From: Candidatus Blastococcus massiliensis AP3
Lineage (GTDB): Bacteria; Actinomycetota; Actinomycetes; Mycobacteriales; Geodermatophilaceae
Direction of reading: 5' to 3'
NCBI RefSeq assembly: GCF_000582785.1
Contig: NZ_HG931173.1
Coordinates: 1,303,469 to 1,367,468, forward strand
Length of the DNA: 64,000 nucleotides
Under the pieces are notes generated by a model. The model searched no databases. It worked only from the letters and a program-made list of their open reading frames with translations, and was not told the DNA's origin. Position numbers and translations under genes: made by a program. Numbering within the stretch: position 1 is the stretch's first letter; every line of letters begins with the position of its first letter. Positions 1 through 8,001 of this stretch are shown here, piece by piece.

Positions 1-2659
1 CCTCGGCCAGCCGCCAGCGCGACCGCGCCTGCTCGTAGACGTGCCCGAAGCCGCCGAACGCCTCGACGCACGTCCGCCACAACTCCGGGGCGACATCCCC
101 GCGCAGCCGAGCAGTCTCGGCCAGCACGCGCGCGTGCCAGGCCTTGCCCTCGAGTCCGGGCTCACCGAACGCCTCGACGTAGATGTCGACGGCGGAGCGG
201 GCCAGCTCCACGAGCGGTTGCGCTTCCTTCATCCAGTGCTCCGCCGTCGCGGTGTCACCCACGAGCCGGGCGGCGCACGCGGCGTCAGCGGCCGGGGCGA
301 GCGCGGTGGCGACCATCCGGAGCACGCCCAGGTGGTCGGTGTCCCAGATGGCCCGCAGCCGGTCGGTGGCGGTCGTGCAGGCCTCCAGCGCGGTGGCCGG
401 ATCGCCGGACCACGCCGCGAGGTCGATCTCCGCCGCCGACGTGACGAGGATGAGCATCACGTGGGCTTGGAGCCTGGACACGAGGGCGCGAGCCCAGTCC
501 AGCCGCTCCCGGGCCTCCGGCGCACCGCGCCCCACCAGAACGAGCAGCGCCGCGGCTCGCAGGTGCGCCGCCATGTCCGGTACCCGGGCCAGCTCGTCGG
601 CCTCGGCCAGGCTCTCGTCCCAGCGGCCGGTCATGTACAGGGCGGTGACCCGGAAGTGCCGTAGCTCCACCGGGTAGAAGGCCCACTCCATGCCCTGCTC
701 GCGGGCCTGCTGGATCCCGCGGCCGGTCAGGTCGACGACGTCGTCGAGCCGGCCGTCGTCGAGCGCGAGAGTCGCCAGGTTGAACAGGGCCCGCATCTCG
801 ACGTCGACGTCACCGGCGCGACGGGCCCGCACCCGGGCCTCCTCCAGCCGCCGCGTGACCCAGGCGATGTCCTCGCCCGGCCGGTTGCCCGTCTGCGAGA
901 TCGCGGTGTCGGCCCACGCGCTGTCGAGGCCCAGCGCGTCGGCCGCGGCCAGCGCCTCCTCGGCCGCCGCGTCGCCTTCCTCCAGCCGACCCATCGCGTA
1001 GCTCATCCGTGCGTGCGTCGCCGCGGCCCAGGTGCGCGCCTCCGACGGCGGGTCGGCCGGTACCAGCTGCAGCGCGGCGGCGCTCTGCTCGGCCGCACCG
1101 GCCAGGTCCTCGACCCGCACCATCGCCTGCGCGAGCGTGTAGTGCACCCGCGCCCTCGCCGCCGGGTCGCCGTCGGGGCCGAGGGTCTCCAGAGCGGACC
1201 GGAGCAGCGCCAGGGCGCGGTGCATCTCACCAGCCGCCCGCGCGGCCACGGCGGTCTCCAGCAACAGCGCCGCCTGGTCTCGGCCGGCGCGCTCCTCGGC
1301 GTCCGGCACCGCCGACCACAGCGCCAGAGCGGACTCGAGGTGCTGGAGCTGTTCGGCGGGAGCGCCGACGCAGCAGGCGTCGTCGGCCGCTTCGAGCGCG
1401 GCGGTCAGCGCCCCGGGCAGGTCGTTGCTCCCGCGGGAGTGGTGCACCCGCTCGGCGGCGGTGCCCGCACTCGGGTGGGCGGCCAGGTAGGCGGCGATCG
1501 CGGCGTGCAGCCGCACCGCCTCGCCGGGGAGGAGGTCGGCCAGCACGGCTTCGCGGAGCAGGGCGTGCCGGAAGCGGTAGCGGCCGTCGTCGTGGACGAC
1601 GAGGAGGTGGTGGTGGACGGTCTCGGCGAGCGCCCGCTGGACCTCCTCCGGCGTGAGCTCGACGACCGCTGCCAGCCACTCGTGCCGCACCATGCGGCCG
1701 GCGACGGCGGCCACGCGCAGCACCTGCTGCGCGGCGGGCGATCGCTGCTCCACCCGCGTCATCAGGACGTCGGCCAGCGCCCACGGCAGTGCCTCGTCGT
1801 GCACGCCCGCGGCCAGCAGCTCCTCGGCGAAGAACGCATTGCCCTCGGCCCGGGCGACGACGTCGTCGAGCGCGCTCTCGGTGAGCCCGCCGACCTCTCC
1901 GGCGAGCCCCTGCACCAGCTCCCGCACCGCGGTGGAGGGCAGGGGCGAGAGCTCGATGCGCTCGACCCCGGGCAGCCGGACGAGCTCGGCGAGCAGGGGC
2001 CGCAGCGGGTGCCGCCGGTGCAGGTCCTCGGAGCGGTAGGAGGCGACCACGAGGATCGGCTCGTCGACCAGCCGGGCCAGCAGGTACCGCAGCAGGTCGC
2101 GGCTGGAGCGGTCGGCCCAGTGCAGGTCTTCGAGCACGAGCAGCAGCGGCGCCGTCGCAGCCAGCTCGCACAGGAGATGCGCGGCCGACTCGAACAGCTG
2201 CAGACGGCCGTCGTCCACCGGCTGCGGGGCGGCCCGGTTGGGCAGCGGGCGGCCGAGGTCCTGCCCCTCCCCCGGTGGCCGGACGGGCGCCACGGCCCCG
2301 GCGCCGGAGAGCAACGCGGTGAGCACCGGGTGCTCCCGCGCGACGGGAGCCAGGCCGGGATCGGCGGCGACCGGCCGGAGCAGGTCGACGAACGGAAGGT
2401 AGGGCAGACCGACGTCGCCCAGGTCGACGCAGTGACCGGTGAGCACGCGCAGCCCGGACGCGGCGGCGCGACTGCTCAGCTCGTCGAGCAGCCGGGTCTT
2501 GCCGACCCCCGCGTCACCGGCGAGGAGCACCGCGGACGAGCGCCCGGCCACCGCGCGGTCCACGTGCGCGAGCAGCCGGGCGAGCTCCTCGTCCCGGCCG
2601 ACCAGCGGCGCGTCGTCCCAGCGTGACACGTCGGTGATCGTTCCACGGGGCTCCGACAT
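1..2659 (-). CDS. AAA-ATPase transcriptional regulator, LuxR/MalT-like large type (partial, C-terminus off the window)
   Basis: The leftward reading frame opens at an ATG and stays open to the window edge, giving at least 886 residues. It begins with an ATPase module: Walker A GDAGVGKT at about residues 48-55 and Walker B LLLVLEDLHWAD at about 172-183. A long Ala/Leu/Arg-rich helical region of TPR-like character follows. This layout is that of the large ATP-binding regulators (LAL/LuxR family), whose DNA-binding LuxR helix-turn-helix sits at the extreme C-terminus. That part is missing here, so the HTH is inferred. A CGGAG lies directly against the ATG, and a better spaced GGGGA lies a few bases further upstream; a GTG ten codons in is an alternative start. 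A 43-residue gene ends 29 bases upstream on the same strand and may be cotranscribed. The target is unknown. Confidence 0.75.
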   Translation of the reverse strand, partial: MSEPRGTITDVSRWDDAPLVGRDEELARLLAHVDRAVAGRSSAVLLAGDAGVGKTRLLDELSSRAAASGLRVLTGHCVDLGDVGLPYLPFVDLLRPVAADPGLAPVAREHPVLTALLSGAGAVAPVRPPGEGQDLGRPLPNRAAPQPVDDGRLQLFESAAHLLCELAATAPLLLVLEDLHWADRSSRDLLRYLLARLVDEPILVVASYRSEDLHRRHPLRPLLAELVRLPGVERIELSPLPSTAVRELVQGLAGEVGGLTESALDDVVARAEGNAFFAEELLAAGVHDEALPWALADVLMTRVEQRSPAAQQVLRVAAVAGRMVRHEWLAAVVELTPEEVQRALAETVHHHLLVVHDDGRYRFRHALLREAVLADLLPGEAVRLHAAIAAYLAAHPSAGTAAERVHHSRGSNDLPGALTAALEAADDACCVGAPAEQLQHLESALALWSAVPDAEERAGRDQAALLLETAVAARAAGEMHRALALLRSALETLGPDGDPAARARVHYTLAQAMVRVEDLAGAAEQSAAALQLVPADPPSEARTWAAATHARMSYAMGRLEEGDAAAEEALAAADALGLDSAWADTAISQTGNRPGEDIAWVTRRLEEARVRARRAGDVDVEMRALFNLATLALDDGRLDDVVDLTGRGIQQAREQGMEWAFYPVELRHFRVTALYMTGRWDESLAEADELARVPDMAAHLRAAALLVLVGRGAPEARERLDWARALVSRLQAHVMLILVTSAAEIDLAAWSGDPATALEACTTATDRLRAIWDTDHLGVLRMVATALAPAADAACAARLVGDTATAEHWMKEAQPLVELARSAVDIYVEAFGEPGLEGKAWHARVLAETARLRGDVAPELWRTCVEAFGGFGHVYEQARSRWRLAE

Positions 2660-2688
2660 CTCCGAGGTCCCCGGCCGGGAGGATGTGG

Positions 2689-2820
2689 TCAGCGGATCTG
2701 CCGCCGACGGCGCCACCAGGAGGGTCCGCCGGAGGGACGACGCCGGCCGATGTTCTGGAGGACCTCGCGGCGGTAGCGCAGCTCGGCCTCGAGGCCCGGG
2801 TCGATGTAGTAGTCGGTCAT
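2689..2820 (-). CDS. Small basic hypothetical protein, 43 aa
   Basis: This short leftward gene encodes 43 residues starting MTDYYIDPGLEAELRYRR, with a GAGAGGAA ribosome-binding site seven bases before the ATG. The N-terminal half is acidic-to-mixed and probably helical. The C-terminal half is strongly basic, with GRRRPSGG and a run of arginines after two tryptophans, so it could touch nucleic acid, an acidic partner or membrane. It ends 29 bases before the start of the large ATPase regulator, which suggests cotranscription. I do not recognise a family. The strong Shine-Dalgarno and the position argue for a real gene. Confidence 0.55.
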   Translation of the reverse strand: MTDYYIDPGLEAELRYRREVLQNIGRRRPSGGPSWWRRRRQIR

Positions 2821-3081
2821 GGCCGTTCCTCTCGTCGTCCGGAGTGGACGCGAGGAACGTTCGTCCTGAGTGCACGCCCCGGGCATCGGGCGACCACGCA
2901 GTCCTGGTGCTCCCGGCGCCGGCCGAGCGTCTAAGGCCCCTCAGACACACCCCGTTCGAGGGATACGGGCAGGTCAAGCGGTTGGGCCGGCGTTCGGCCG
3001 GGCATGCCTCGGCCGCGGCGACCGCCGCCGGTCGGCCTGCCCAGCGTCGTGCGCGCCGGACCGTGAGGAAGGGAGTTCGGC

Positions 3082-3330
3082 ATGCGACTCGGAACTGCCA
3101 TCGTCCTGCTCGCGCTCGGCGCGATCCTGACCTTCGCGCTGGAGGTGGACGTCAGCGGCGTCGACCTGCAGGTGGTCGGCTGGATCCTGATGATCGTCGG
3201 TGCGCTCGGCATCGTGCTCGAGATGGCCGTCTGGGGCCCCCGTCAGCGACGGGTCACCCGGACCGATGCCCACGGCGATCCCGCCGGGGGCGCCCCGGTG
3301 CGGCGGAGCACCACCGAAGAGACCTACTGA
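3082..3330 (+). CDS. DUF6458-type small membrane protein
   Basis: This 82-residue protein starts with a hydrophobic segment (about residues 4-21), then a short extracytoplasmic-looking loop with VDVSGVDLQVVG, then a second membrane helix (about 29-50) and a polar basic tail. The sequence pattern MRLGTAIVLLALGAILTFAL followed by LQVVGWILMIVGALG matches the DUF6458 family common in actinomycetes; its function is unknown. The start is supported by GAGGAAGGGAG placed before ATG. A strong hairpin terminator follows the stop, so it is probably a monocistronic unit. Confidence 0.8.
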   Translation: MRLGTAIVLLALGAILTFALEVDVSGVDLQVVGWILMIVGALGIVLEMAVWGPRQRRVTRTDAHGDPAGGAPVRRSTTEETY

Positions 3331-3351
3331 GCAGCGCTGACCCGCTGCACG

Positions 3352-3385
3352 GACGAGCCCCGCTCCTGCTGGAGCGGGGCTCGTC
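3352..3385 (+). terminator. Rho-independent-type hairpin after the DUF6458 gene
   Basis: A perfect 15-base-pair inverted repeat with a TGCT loop (arms 3352-3366 and 3371-3385, core GAGCCCCGCTCC) starts 21 bases after the stop codon at 3330. There is no U-run, as is usual for actinomycete terminators. It could work on both strands. Confidence 0.75.
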
Positions 3386-3665
3386 TGCGTTCAGGTCCGG
3401 ACCGGATGACGGCCGCCTCGCGGCGAGATGCACAACGCGGCTCCAGCCCCCGGCCGAGGCCGGGGCGGTAGTCCGTGAAGGCGTAACCAAATGGCACCCG
3501 GGGGCACGATGCACCCGGCCCGGACAGGACCCAGGCTACGCGCTCCACGAGGGCCCGTCCTGTCACGCCGAGTGGGCCCCGAAGGGGTCCGCGCAGGCGT
3601 GACGCAGCGGCTCCGCGGCGGCCGGGAACGGCAATTGGCCGCGGTGCAGTCCGGAGGACTGCCGT

Positions 3666-4454
3666 TCAATTGAAGCCGCGGTCGTCCTGCTTGAGCGCCG
3701 TGTCGACCGTCAGCGCGGAGGCCAGCACCATGCTCGCCAGCGGCTCGGGCAGCCGGAAGTGGACCAGGACGACGTACCGGTCGGCCGTGGTGAACATCGT
3801 GCGGGCCAGGCCCTCCCACTTCTTCGTGATGCGGGCGACCTCGGTGCCGGTCGCGTCGGTGATCGCGAAGTCCCAGGCCCGCCAGTTCTCCGCCTGGATC
3901 GCCCCGACCACCTGACCGCCGGCCACCAGGTCGAAGCGGATCTTGCCGAAGACGTTGGCCTGCACGATCTCACCGAGCGGGGTGCCGTCGGGGCGCTCGA
4001 CGACGACCCGTGACTTCATCAGCTTGGCCGGCCGGGTCAGCACCAGGACCGGGCCGCGGGCGTCGCGCACCTCGAGCCGGTGGGTGAGGAACTGGTCGAA
4101 GCTGCTGAACAGCCGCACGGCCTTCTTCATCGTGCTCTGCCCGACCTGGACGACGGCGCCGATCTGCCGGCCGTCGCCGTCGAGCACCGCGTACTCGTTG
4201 GTGAGCTCGATCAGCTTCGTCTTCTGGTTCACCAGCAGCACCGGCTGGTCGTACAGCGACGGACCGGTGCCCTGCGGCGCTGCCGGAAGGGGTGCGGGGG
4301 GCGGCGGTGGCGCCGCCGGCGGGGCTGCCTGCTGGACGTGCTCGGTCCAGCCCTGCCCGTCCCACCAGCGGGTGCCGGGAGTTCCTGCGGGGTCGGGGTA
4401 CCAGCCCGGAGGGGGCGGCGGCTGCGTCACGGCCGCACGGTATCGGGACGACAT
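3666..4454 (-). CDS. LURP-one/phospholipid-scramblase-related protein with N-terminal DUF2510 domain
   Basis: The protein has about 262 residues. The N-terminus carries a DUF2510 motif (PPPGWYPDPAGTPGTRWWDG followed by WTEHV), a short domain often placed at the membrane-facing end of [15 protein letters not shown] proteins. A proline/alanine linker follows, then a beta-rich domain of the scramblase/LURP-one (tubby-like) fold. The second domain includes QPVLLVNQKTKLIELTNEYA and later a KIRFDLVAGGQVVGAI stretch. Its biochemical role is not established. I chose the ATG at 4454, which has GGGAGGAC upstream. A GTG at 4475 lies inside the flanking 20-base repeats, and a GTG at 4430 directly precedes the DUF2510 motif, so the start is uncertain. 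A short inverted repeat (GAACGGCA at 3626-3633 and its complement at 3660-3667) overlaps the stop codon. Confidence 0.75.
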   Translation of the reverse strand: MSSRYRAAVTQPPPPPGWYPDPAGTPGTRWWDGQGWTEHVQQAAPPAAPPPPPAPLPAAPQGTGPSLYDQPVLLVNQKTKLIELTNEYAVLDGDGRQIGAVVQVGQSTMKKAVRLFSSFDQFLTHRLEVRDARGPVLVLTRPAKLMKSRVVVERPDGTPLGEIVQANVFGKIRFDLVAGGQVVGAIQAENWRAWDFAITDATGTEVARITKKWEGLARTMFTTADRYVVLVHFRLPEPLASMVLASALTVDTALKQDDRGFN

Positions 4455-4460
4455 CCGAAC

Positions 4461-4535
4461 GCCGTCCTCCCTCACCGTGCGCCGTCCTCCCTCACCGTGC
4501 GGCGTCCTCCCTCACCGCCGACGGCGAGGGAGGAC
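4461..4535. repeat. Three direct plus one inverted copy of a GTCCTCCCTC element
   Basis: Two identical 20-base units sit head to tail (4461-4480 and 4481-4500, core GCCGTCCTCCCTCACCGTGC). A third copy at 4501-4517 carries one change in that span (GGCG for GCCG) and then diverges. A fourth copy lies in inverse orientation at 4522-4535 (CGGCGAGGGAGGAC). Read on the minus strand, each direct copy carries GTGAGGGAGGACG, so the ribosome-binding-site region of the leftward gene at 3666-4454 appears to be multiplied. The inverted copy can pair with any of the direct ones. Confidence 0.85.
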
Positions 4536-4538
4536 CCT

Positions 4539-4563
4539 CGATGATCAGGTCACCTGATCATCG
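4539..4563. promoter_or_regulatory. Perfect 25-base palindrome, candidate operator between divergent genes
   Basis: CGATGATCAGGT, one central C, and the exact complement ACCTGATCATCG form a 12+1+12 inverted repeat. It lies 26 bases before the GTG of the HD-hydrolase gene, and the candidate -10 box of that gene (CAGACT, 4578-4583) is just downstream. The geometry suits a dimeric regulator acting on one or both divergent genes. The binding protein is unknown. Confidence 0.7.
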
Positions 4564-4589
4564 CCGGCCCCCCGTGCCAGACTGCCCGG

Positions 4590-5252
4590 GTGAGCGACCT
4601 GGTCGGCTTCGACGCGTGGGCGGCGGTGGCCGGTGACTCCCCCACGTCCCGCACCGAGTGGGCCGCCGTCGTCGCCGCGTGGAGCGAGCCGCACCGCCGG
4701 TACCACGACCTCGCCCACCTGGCTGCCGTCCTGGGTCTGGTCGGGCAGCTGTCCGCCGAGGCACCCGATCCGGACGCGGTGGCGCTGGCCGCCTGGTACC
4801 ACGACGTCGTCTACGACCCGCAGCGCAACGACAACGAGGCGGTGAGCGCCGGGCGCGCCCGCGCGGGGCTGCGCGGCCTGGTGCCGGACGAGCGGATCGC
4901 GGAGGTCGAGCGGCTGGTGCTCCTCACCGCCGGGCACGCGGCCGAGCCCGGCGACGAGAACGGCGCGGTGCTCTGCGACGCCGACCTGGCCGTGCTGGCG
5001 GGGCCGCCGGACGCCTACGCCACCTACGCGTCGGCCGTGCGGGAGGAGTACGGGCACCTGTCCGACGAGGTGTTCACCGCCGGCCGGATCGCCGTCCTCG
5101 AGCAGCTGCTGGCACTCCCCCGGCTGTTCCACCTGCCCGCCGTCGCCGGCGAGTGGGAGCCACGGGCGCGGGCCAACATGACCGCCGAGCTCACCCTGCT
5201 GCGGGGTCGCGCAGCTTCCGGACCCGCAACCCCGCCGCCAGCAGGCGGCTGA
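4590..5252 (+). CDS. HD-domain metal-dependent phosphohydrolase-like protein
   Basis: This 220-residue protein shows HD-superfamily signatures: RRYHDLAHL near residues 36-44, WYHDVVYD near 69-76, and a later histidine and aspartate in LTAGHAAE and LCDADLAVL. These are the usual metal ligands. The family is described as predicted metal-dependent phosphohydrolases; the substrate is unknown. The GTG start is six bases after a CAGACT box, consistent with a leaderless mRNA. The C-terminal 62 bases overlap the 3' end of the convergent DUF4031 gene. Confidence 0.8.
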   Translation: MSDLVGFDAWAAVAGDSPTSRTEWAAVVAAWSEPHRRYHDLAHLAAVLGLVGQLSAEAPDPDAVALAAWYHDVVYDPQRNDNEAVSAGRARAGLRGLVPDERIAEVERLVLLTAGHAAEPGDENGAVLCDADLAVLAGPPDAYATYASAVREEYGHLSDEVFTAGRIAVLEQLLALPRLFHLPAVAGEWEPRARANMTAELTLLRGRAASGPATPPPAGG

Positions 5253-5469
5253 GCAGCTCCCTGCAGTCCACCGGCTGCGCGCCGGCGGCCACCGCGGCCT
5301 CGTAGAGGTCCTCCGGGACGTCGTAGTGGTCGCCCTGGAACGCCCGTCGCGGGATGCCCAGCTCGGCGCCGACGAACGCGTGCAGCTCCTCGTAGGAGAC
5401 GTCGCTGACCAGGTGCGACCACCTGCGCCCCCGCCACGGCCACACCGGGGTGTCGATGAGCACGGCCAC
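5191..5469 (-). CDS. DUF4031 domain-containing protein
   Basis: This protein of about 92 residues is recognised by the pattern DTPVWPWRGRRWSHLVSD, then ELHAFVGAELGIPRRAF and GDHYDVPE, ending in a basic tail. It matches DUF4031, a small family of unknown function that often stands alone. Start candidates are GTG at 5469 or GTG at 5463. It is divergent from the oxidoreductase gene (GTG at 5506) and convergent with the HD gene, whose last 62 coding bases it overlaps in antisense. Confidence 0.75.
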   Translation of the reverse strand: MAVLIDTPVWPWRGRRWSHLVSDVSYEELHAFVGAELGIPRRAFQGDHYDVPEDLYEAAVAAGAQPVDCRELLSRLLAAGLRVRKLRDPAAG

Positions 5470-5505
5470 GGCAGCAGTCTGCCTGCCGCGGCTAGCGTGG
5501 GAGCG

Positions 5506-6516
5506 GTGAGCGCGGAGATCCGGTGGGGCGTCGTGGGTCCGGGGCGCATCGCCGAGAGCGTCCTGCCCGACTTCGCGCACGTGCCGCACGCCCGCGTCAC
5601 CGCGGTCGCCTCGCGGTCGCAGGAGCGGGCCGACGCCTTCGCCGCCCGGCACGGGCTGGAGCGGGCGTACGGCAGCTACGCCGAGATCCTCGCCGACCCC
5701 GAGGTCGACGTCCTCTACGTCGCCACCCCGCACGCCCAGCACGCCGCCTTCTCCCTCGCCGCCCTGCGCGCCGGCAAGGCGCTGCTCGTGGAGAAGTCGT
5801 TCACGGCGACGACGGCCGGTGCCGCCGAGGTGATCGACGCCGCCCGGCGGTCCGGCGTCTTCGTCATGGAGGCGATGTGGACGCGCTTCCAGCCGGTGGT
5901 CGTCACGGTGAACGAGCTGATCGCCGACGGCGCGATCGGCGAGGTGCGCTCGGTCCAGGCCGACCTCGGCGTCTCCCGCGAGTACGACCCGGTGGACCGG
6001 CTGTTCGCCCTCGATCTCGGTGGCGGCGCGCTGCTCGACCTCGGCGTCTACGTCGTCTCCTTCGCCCAGATGCTCCTGGGCACCCCGCAGCGCGTCGTCG
6101 CCACCGGCTCCCTGTTCCCCACCGGTGTCGACGCCGAGGCCGCGCTGCTGCTCGGCTACGACGACGGCCGCGCGGCCACGTTGCTCGCGTCGCTGCGCCA
6201 GGCGCTGCCCGGTCAGGCGCGGGTGTTCGGGACCGCCGGCTGGATCGACGTCCTCCCCCGGTTCCACCACCCGGACACGATCGTGCTGCACCGGGCCGGC
6301 GCGGACCCCGAGAGGATCACCCGGCCGCAGACCGGCGTGGGGTACGCGCACGAGCTGATCGAGGTCACCGAGTGCCTGCGCGCCGGCCGGACCGAGAGCG
6401 CGGTCATGCCGCTGGCCGACACCCTCGCCGTGCAGGACGTGCTGGGCCGGGCGGCCGAGCAGCTCGGCGTCCGCCACGCCGAGGGCACCGCGGCCTCCAT
6501 GGCTCCGTTCGGGTGA
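5506..6516 (+). CDS. Gfo/Idh/MocA family NAD(P)-dependent oxidoreductase
   Basis: This 336-residue protein has an N-terminal Rossmann fold (WGVVGPGRIAESV; the usual GxGxxG is GPGRIA) and the family signature EKSFTAT near residue 102, where the canonical motif is EKP. A C-terminal alpha/beta domain contains LGGGALLDLGVY. Members oxidise or reduce sugars, inositols and dihydrodiols; the substrate here cannot be told. The GTG start lies seven bases after TAGCGT (5493-5498), so translation is probably leaderless. The gene stands alone between small unrelated genes. Confidence 0.85.
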   Translation: MSAEIRWGVVGPGRIAESVLPDFAHVPHARVTAVASRSQERADAFAARHGLERAYGSYAEILADPEVDVLYVATPHAQHAAFSLAALRAGKALLVEKSFTATTAGAAEVIDAARRSGVFVMEAMWTRFQPVVVTVNELIADGAIGEVRSVQADLGVSREYDPVDRLFALDLGGGALLDLGVYVVSFAQMLLGTPQRVVATGSLFPTGVDAEAALLLGYDDGRAATLLASLRQALPGQARVFGTAGWIDVLPRFHHPDTIVLHRAGADPERITRPQTGVGYAHELIEVTECLRAGRTESAVMPLADTLAVQDVLGRAAEQLGVRHAEGTAASMAPFG

Positions 6517-6598
6517 CATCGCTGAAGGTGGCCGTCCGTCCTGCCGAAGACAGGGGGAACGCCGCATTCGCAGCGCCCGCCCGGAGGAGCACAGGTTC

Positions 6599-7177
6599 AT
6601 GGCAGTTCTCGAGACACTGGCCGCCGTCGCCGCCAAGATCACCGGTGGGAGCGCCGTCGCCAAGGCAGCTGCCGGTCTGGGGATCGCCGCGGCCAGCGTG
6701 ACCGGCGCGGGAGCAGCGGGCGTGCTGCCCGCCCCGGTGCAGGACACCGTGGCCGGCGCCGTCGAGACGGTGACGCCCTTCGAGCTGCCCGCGTCGGACG
6801 ACACGACGCCCGCGGACGACGTGGTCGAGGTCGAGGTGCCGGTCGTCGAGGAACTGCCCGGGGACGACGCCCCGGAGGGCGCTCCCGAGGACGGCACCGC
6901 GGACGACGTGACCGACGCCGGTGCCGCGCACGGCCTGGAGAACGCTCTCCAGCACGCGAACGAGAACGCGCACGCCACGCTGCAGCGGAACCTGGAGCGG
7001 CACGAGGCGCACGAGGCCGAGAAGGCCACCCGCGAAGCAGCGCGGGCGCAGGAACATGCCGCTCGCGAGGCCCAGCGGGGCTCACGGACGGGAGGCGGAG
7101 CGGCGGCCGAGGGGCCGGCCGCCACCTCCGAGCAACCCGCCGGACGTCAGGGTCGGGGCCCCGGCCGCACGGACTGA
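6599..7177 (+). CDS. Hypothetical Ala-rich protein with acidic and coiled regions
   Basis: The 192 residues have three visible parts. An N-terminal Ala/Gly-rich hydrophobic stretch (about 5-45) could be a membrane or signal segment, although it lacks a clear basic n-region. A very acidic middle (about 60-110) is rich in Asp, Glu and Pro. A charged helical part (about 115-160) is rich in Ala, Glu, His and Arg and probably forms a coiled coil. A disordered basic tail follows. The start is supported by GGAGGAG eleven bases before the ATG. I do not recognise a family. Codon use is like the neighbours, so it is a native gene. Confidence 0.65.
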   Translation: MAVLETLAAVAAKITGGSAVAKAAAGLGIAAASVTGAGAAGVLPAPVQDTVAGAVETVTPFELPASDDTTPADDVVEVEVPVVEELPGDDAPEGAPEDGTADDVTDAGAAHGLENALQHANENAHATLQRNLERHEAHEAEKATREAARAQEHAAREAQRGSRTGGGAAAEGPAATSEQPAGRQGRGPGRTD

Positions 7178-7193
7178 CCACCGCGCGCCCGGT

Positions 7194-7976
7194 TCACACC
7201 GGGGCCCAGGCAGCTCCGGTCGCCTGGTCGGCGGTGGGCACCCGGGTCGGGGTGCCCCCGGCCCGGCGGACGGCGTCGGCGAACCGCACCGCGTCGATGA
7301 CGGCGTTGCAGCCCGGGTCGTTGTTGAAGTAGACGAGCACATCGCCGTCGCCGTAGGTGCTGACGACGCGGTCCGCCCACAGCTGCAGGGTCTCCTCCCG
7401 ATAGCCCCAGCTCTCGAAGCCGTGGTGGAAGCGCAGGTAGCCCCAGTCGGTGGTGCGCCACAGCGAGGCGATCGGCTGCTCGTCGCGGTCGGCCCAGCAC
7501 AAGGCCGCGCCGTAGCGCTCGAGCAGCGCGCGGATCTCGTCGGTCCACCACGACTCGTGCCGCGGCTCGACGGCGACCCGCGTCCCGGGCGGGAACTGCG
7601 CCAGGCACTCGCGCAGCAATTCTGCGTCGGCCTTCAGGGTGGGCGGCAGCTGCAGCAGGATCGTGTCGAGCTTCGCGCCCAGGCCGGCCGCCCGGTCCAT
7701 CAGCCGGCCGACCGGCTCCTCGGGCTCGCGCAGCCGCTTGATGTGGGTGAGGAACCGGCTGGCCTTGACCGCCCAGCGGAAGTCCGGCGGCGTGCGGTCG
7801 CGCCACTTCTCGAACGTCTCGCGCTCCGGCAGCCGGTAGAAGGCGTTGTTGCTCTCGACCGTGTCGAAGTGCTCGACGTAGTGCTCGAGCCACAGCCTCT
7901 GGGCGAGCTTCGGCGGGTAGAAGGCGCCGCGCCAGTCGCGGTACTGCCAACCCGACGTCCCGATGATCACGGCCAC
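7194..7976 (-). CDS. DUF72 domain-containing protein
   Basis: The protein has about 260 residues and the hallmarks of DUF72, a TIM-barrel family of unknown activity: the N-terminal IIGTSGWQYRDWRGAFYP, then HFDTVESNNAFYRLP, later RVAVEPRHESWW and a C-terminal VYFNNDPGC (usually YFNND). It is divergent from the VOC gene, with only about 25 bases between the two starts. The start could be GTG at 7976 or 7970, or an ATG at 8003 whose bases overlap the ATG of the divergent gene. I favour 7976 because the conserved domain begins immediately after it. Confidence 0.8.
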   Translation of the reverse strand: MAVIIGTSGWQYRDWRGAFYPPKLAQRLWLEHYVEHFDTVESNNAFYRLPERETFEKWRDRTPPDFRWAVKASRFLTHIKRLREPEEPVGRLMDRAAGLGAKLDTILLQLPPTLKADAELLRECLAQFPPGTRVAVEPRHESWWTDEIRALLERYGAALCWADRDEQPIASLWRTTDWGYLRFHHGFESWGYREETLQLWADRVVSTYGDGDVLVYFNNDPGCNAVIDAVRFADAVRRAGGTPTRVPTADQATGAAWAPV

Positions 7977-8001
7977 GGATGGCCGCCTACCCTGCCTGCT
8001 C

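Noticed and set aside
3386-3665. Short frames in the 280-base gap after the DUF6458 terminator
   Set aside because: All lack an SD or convincing composition. The only structure is an inverted repeat (GAACGGCA/TGCCGTTC) overlapping the next stop codon, too weak to call separately.
4461-4535. Repeats considered as a CRISPR fragment
   Set aside because: The units abut with no spacers, and no cas gene is present.
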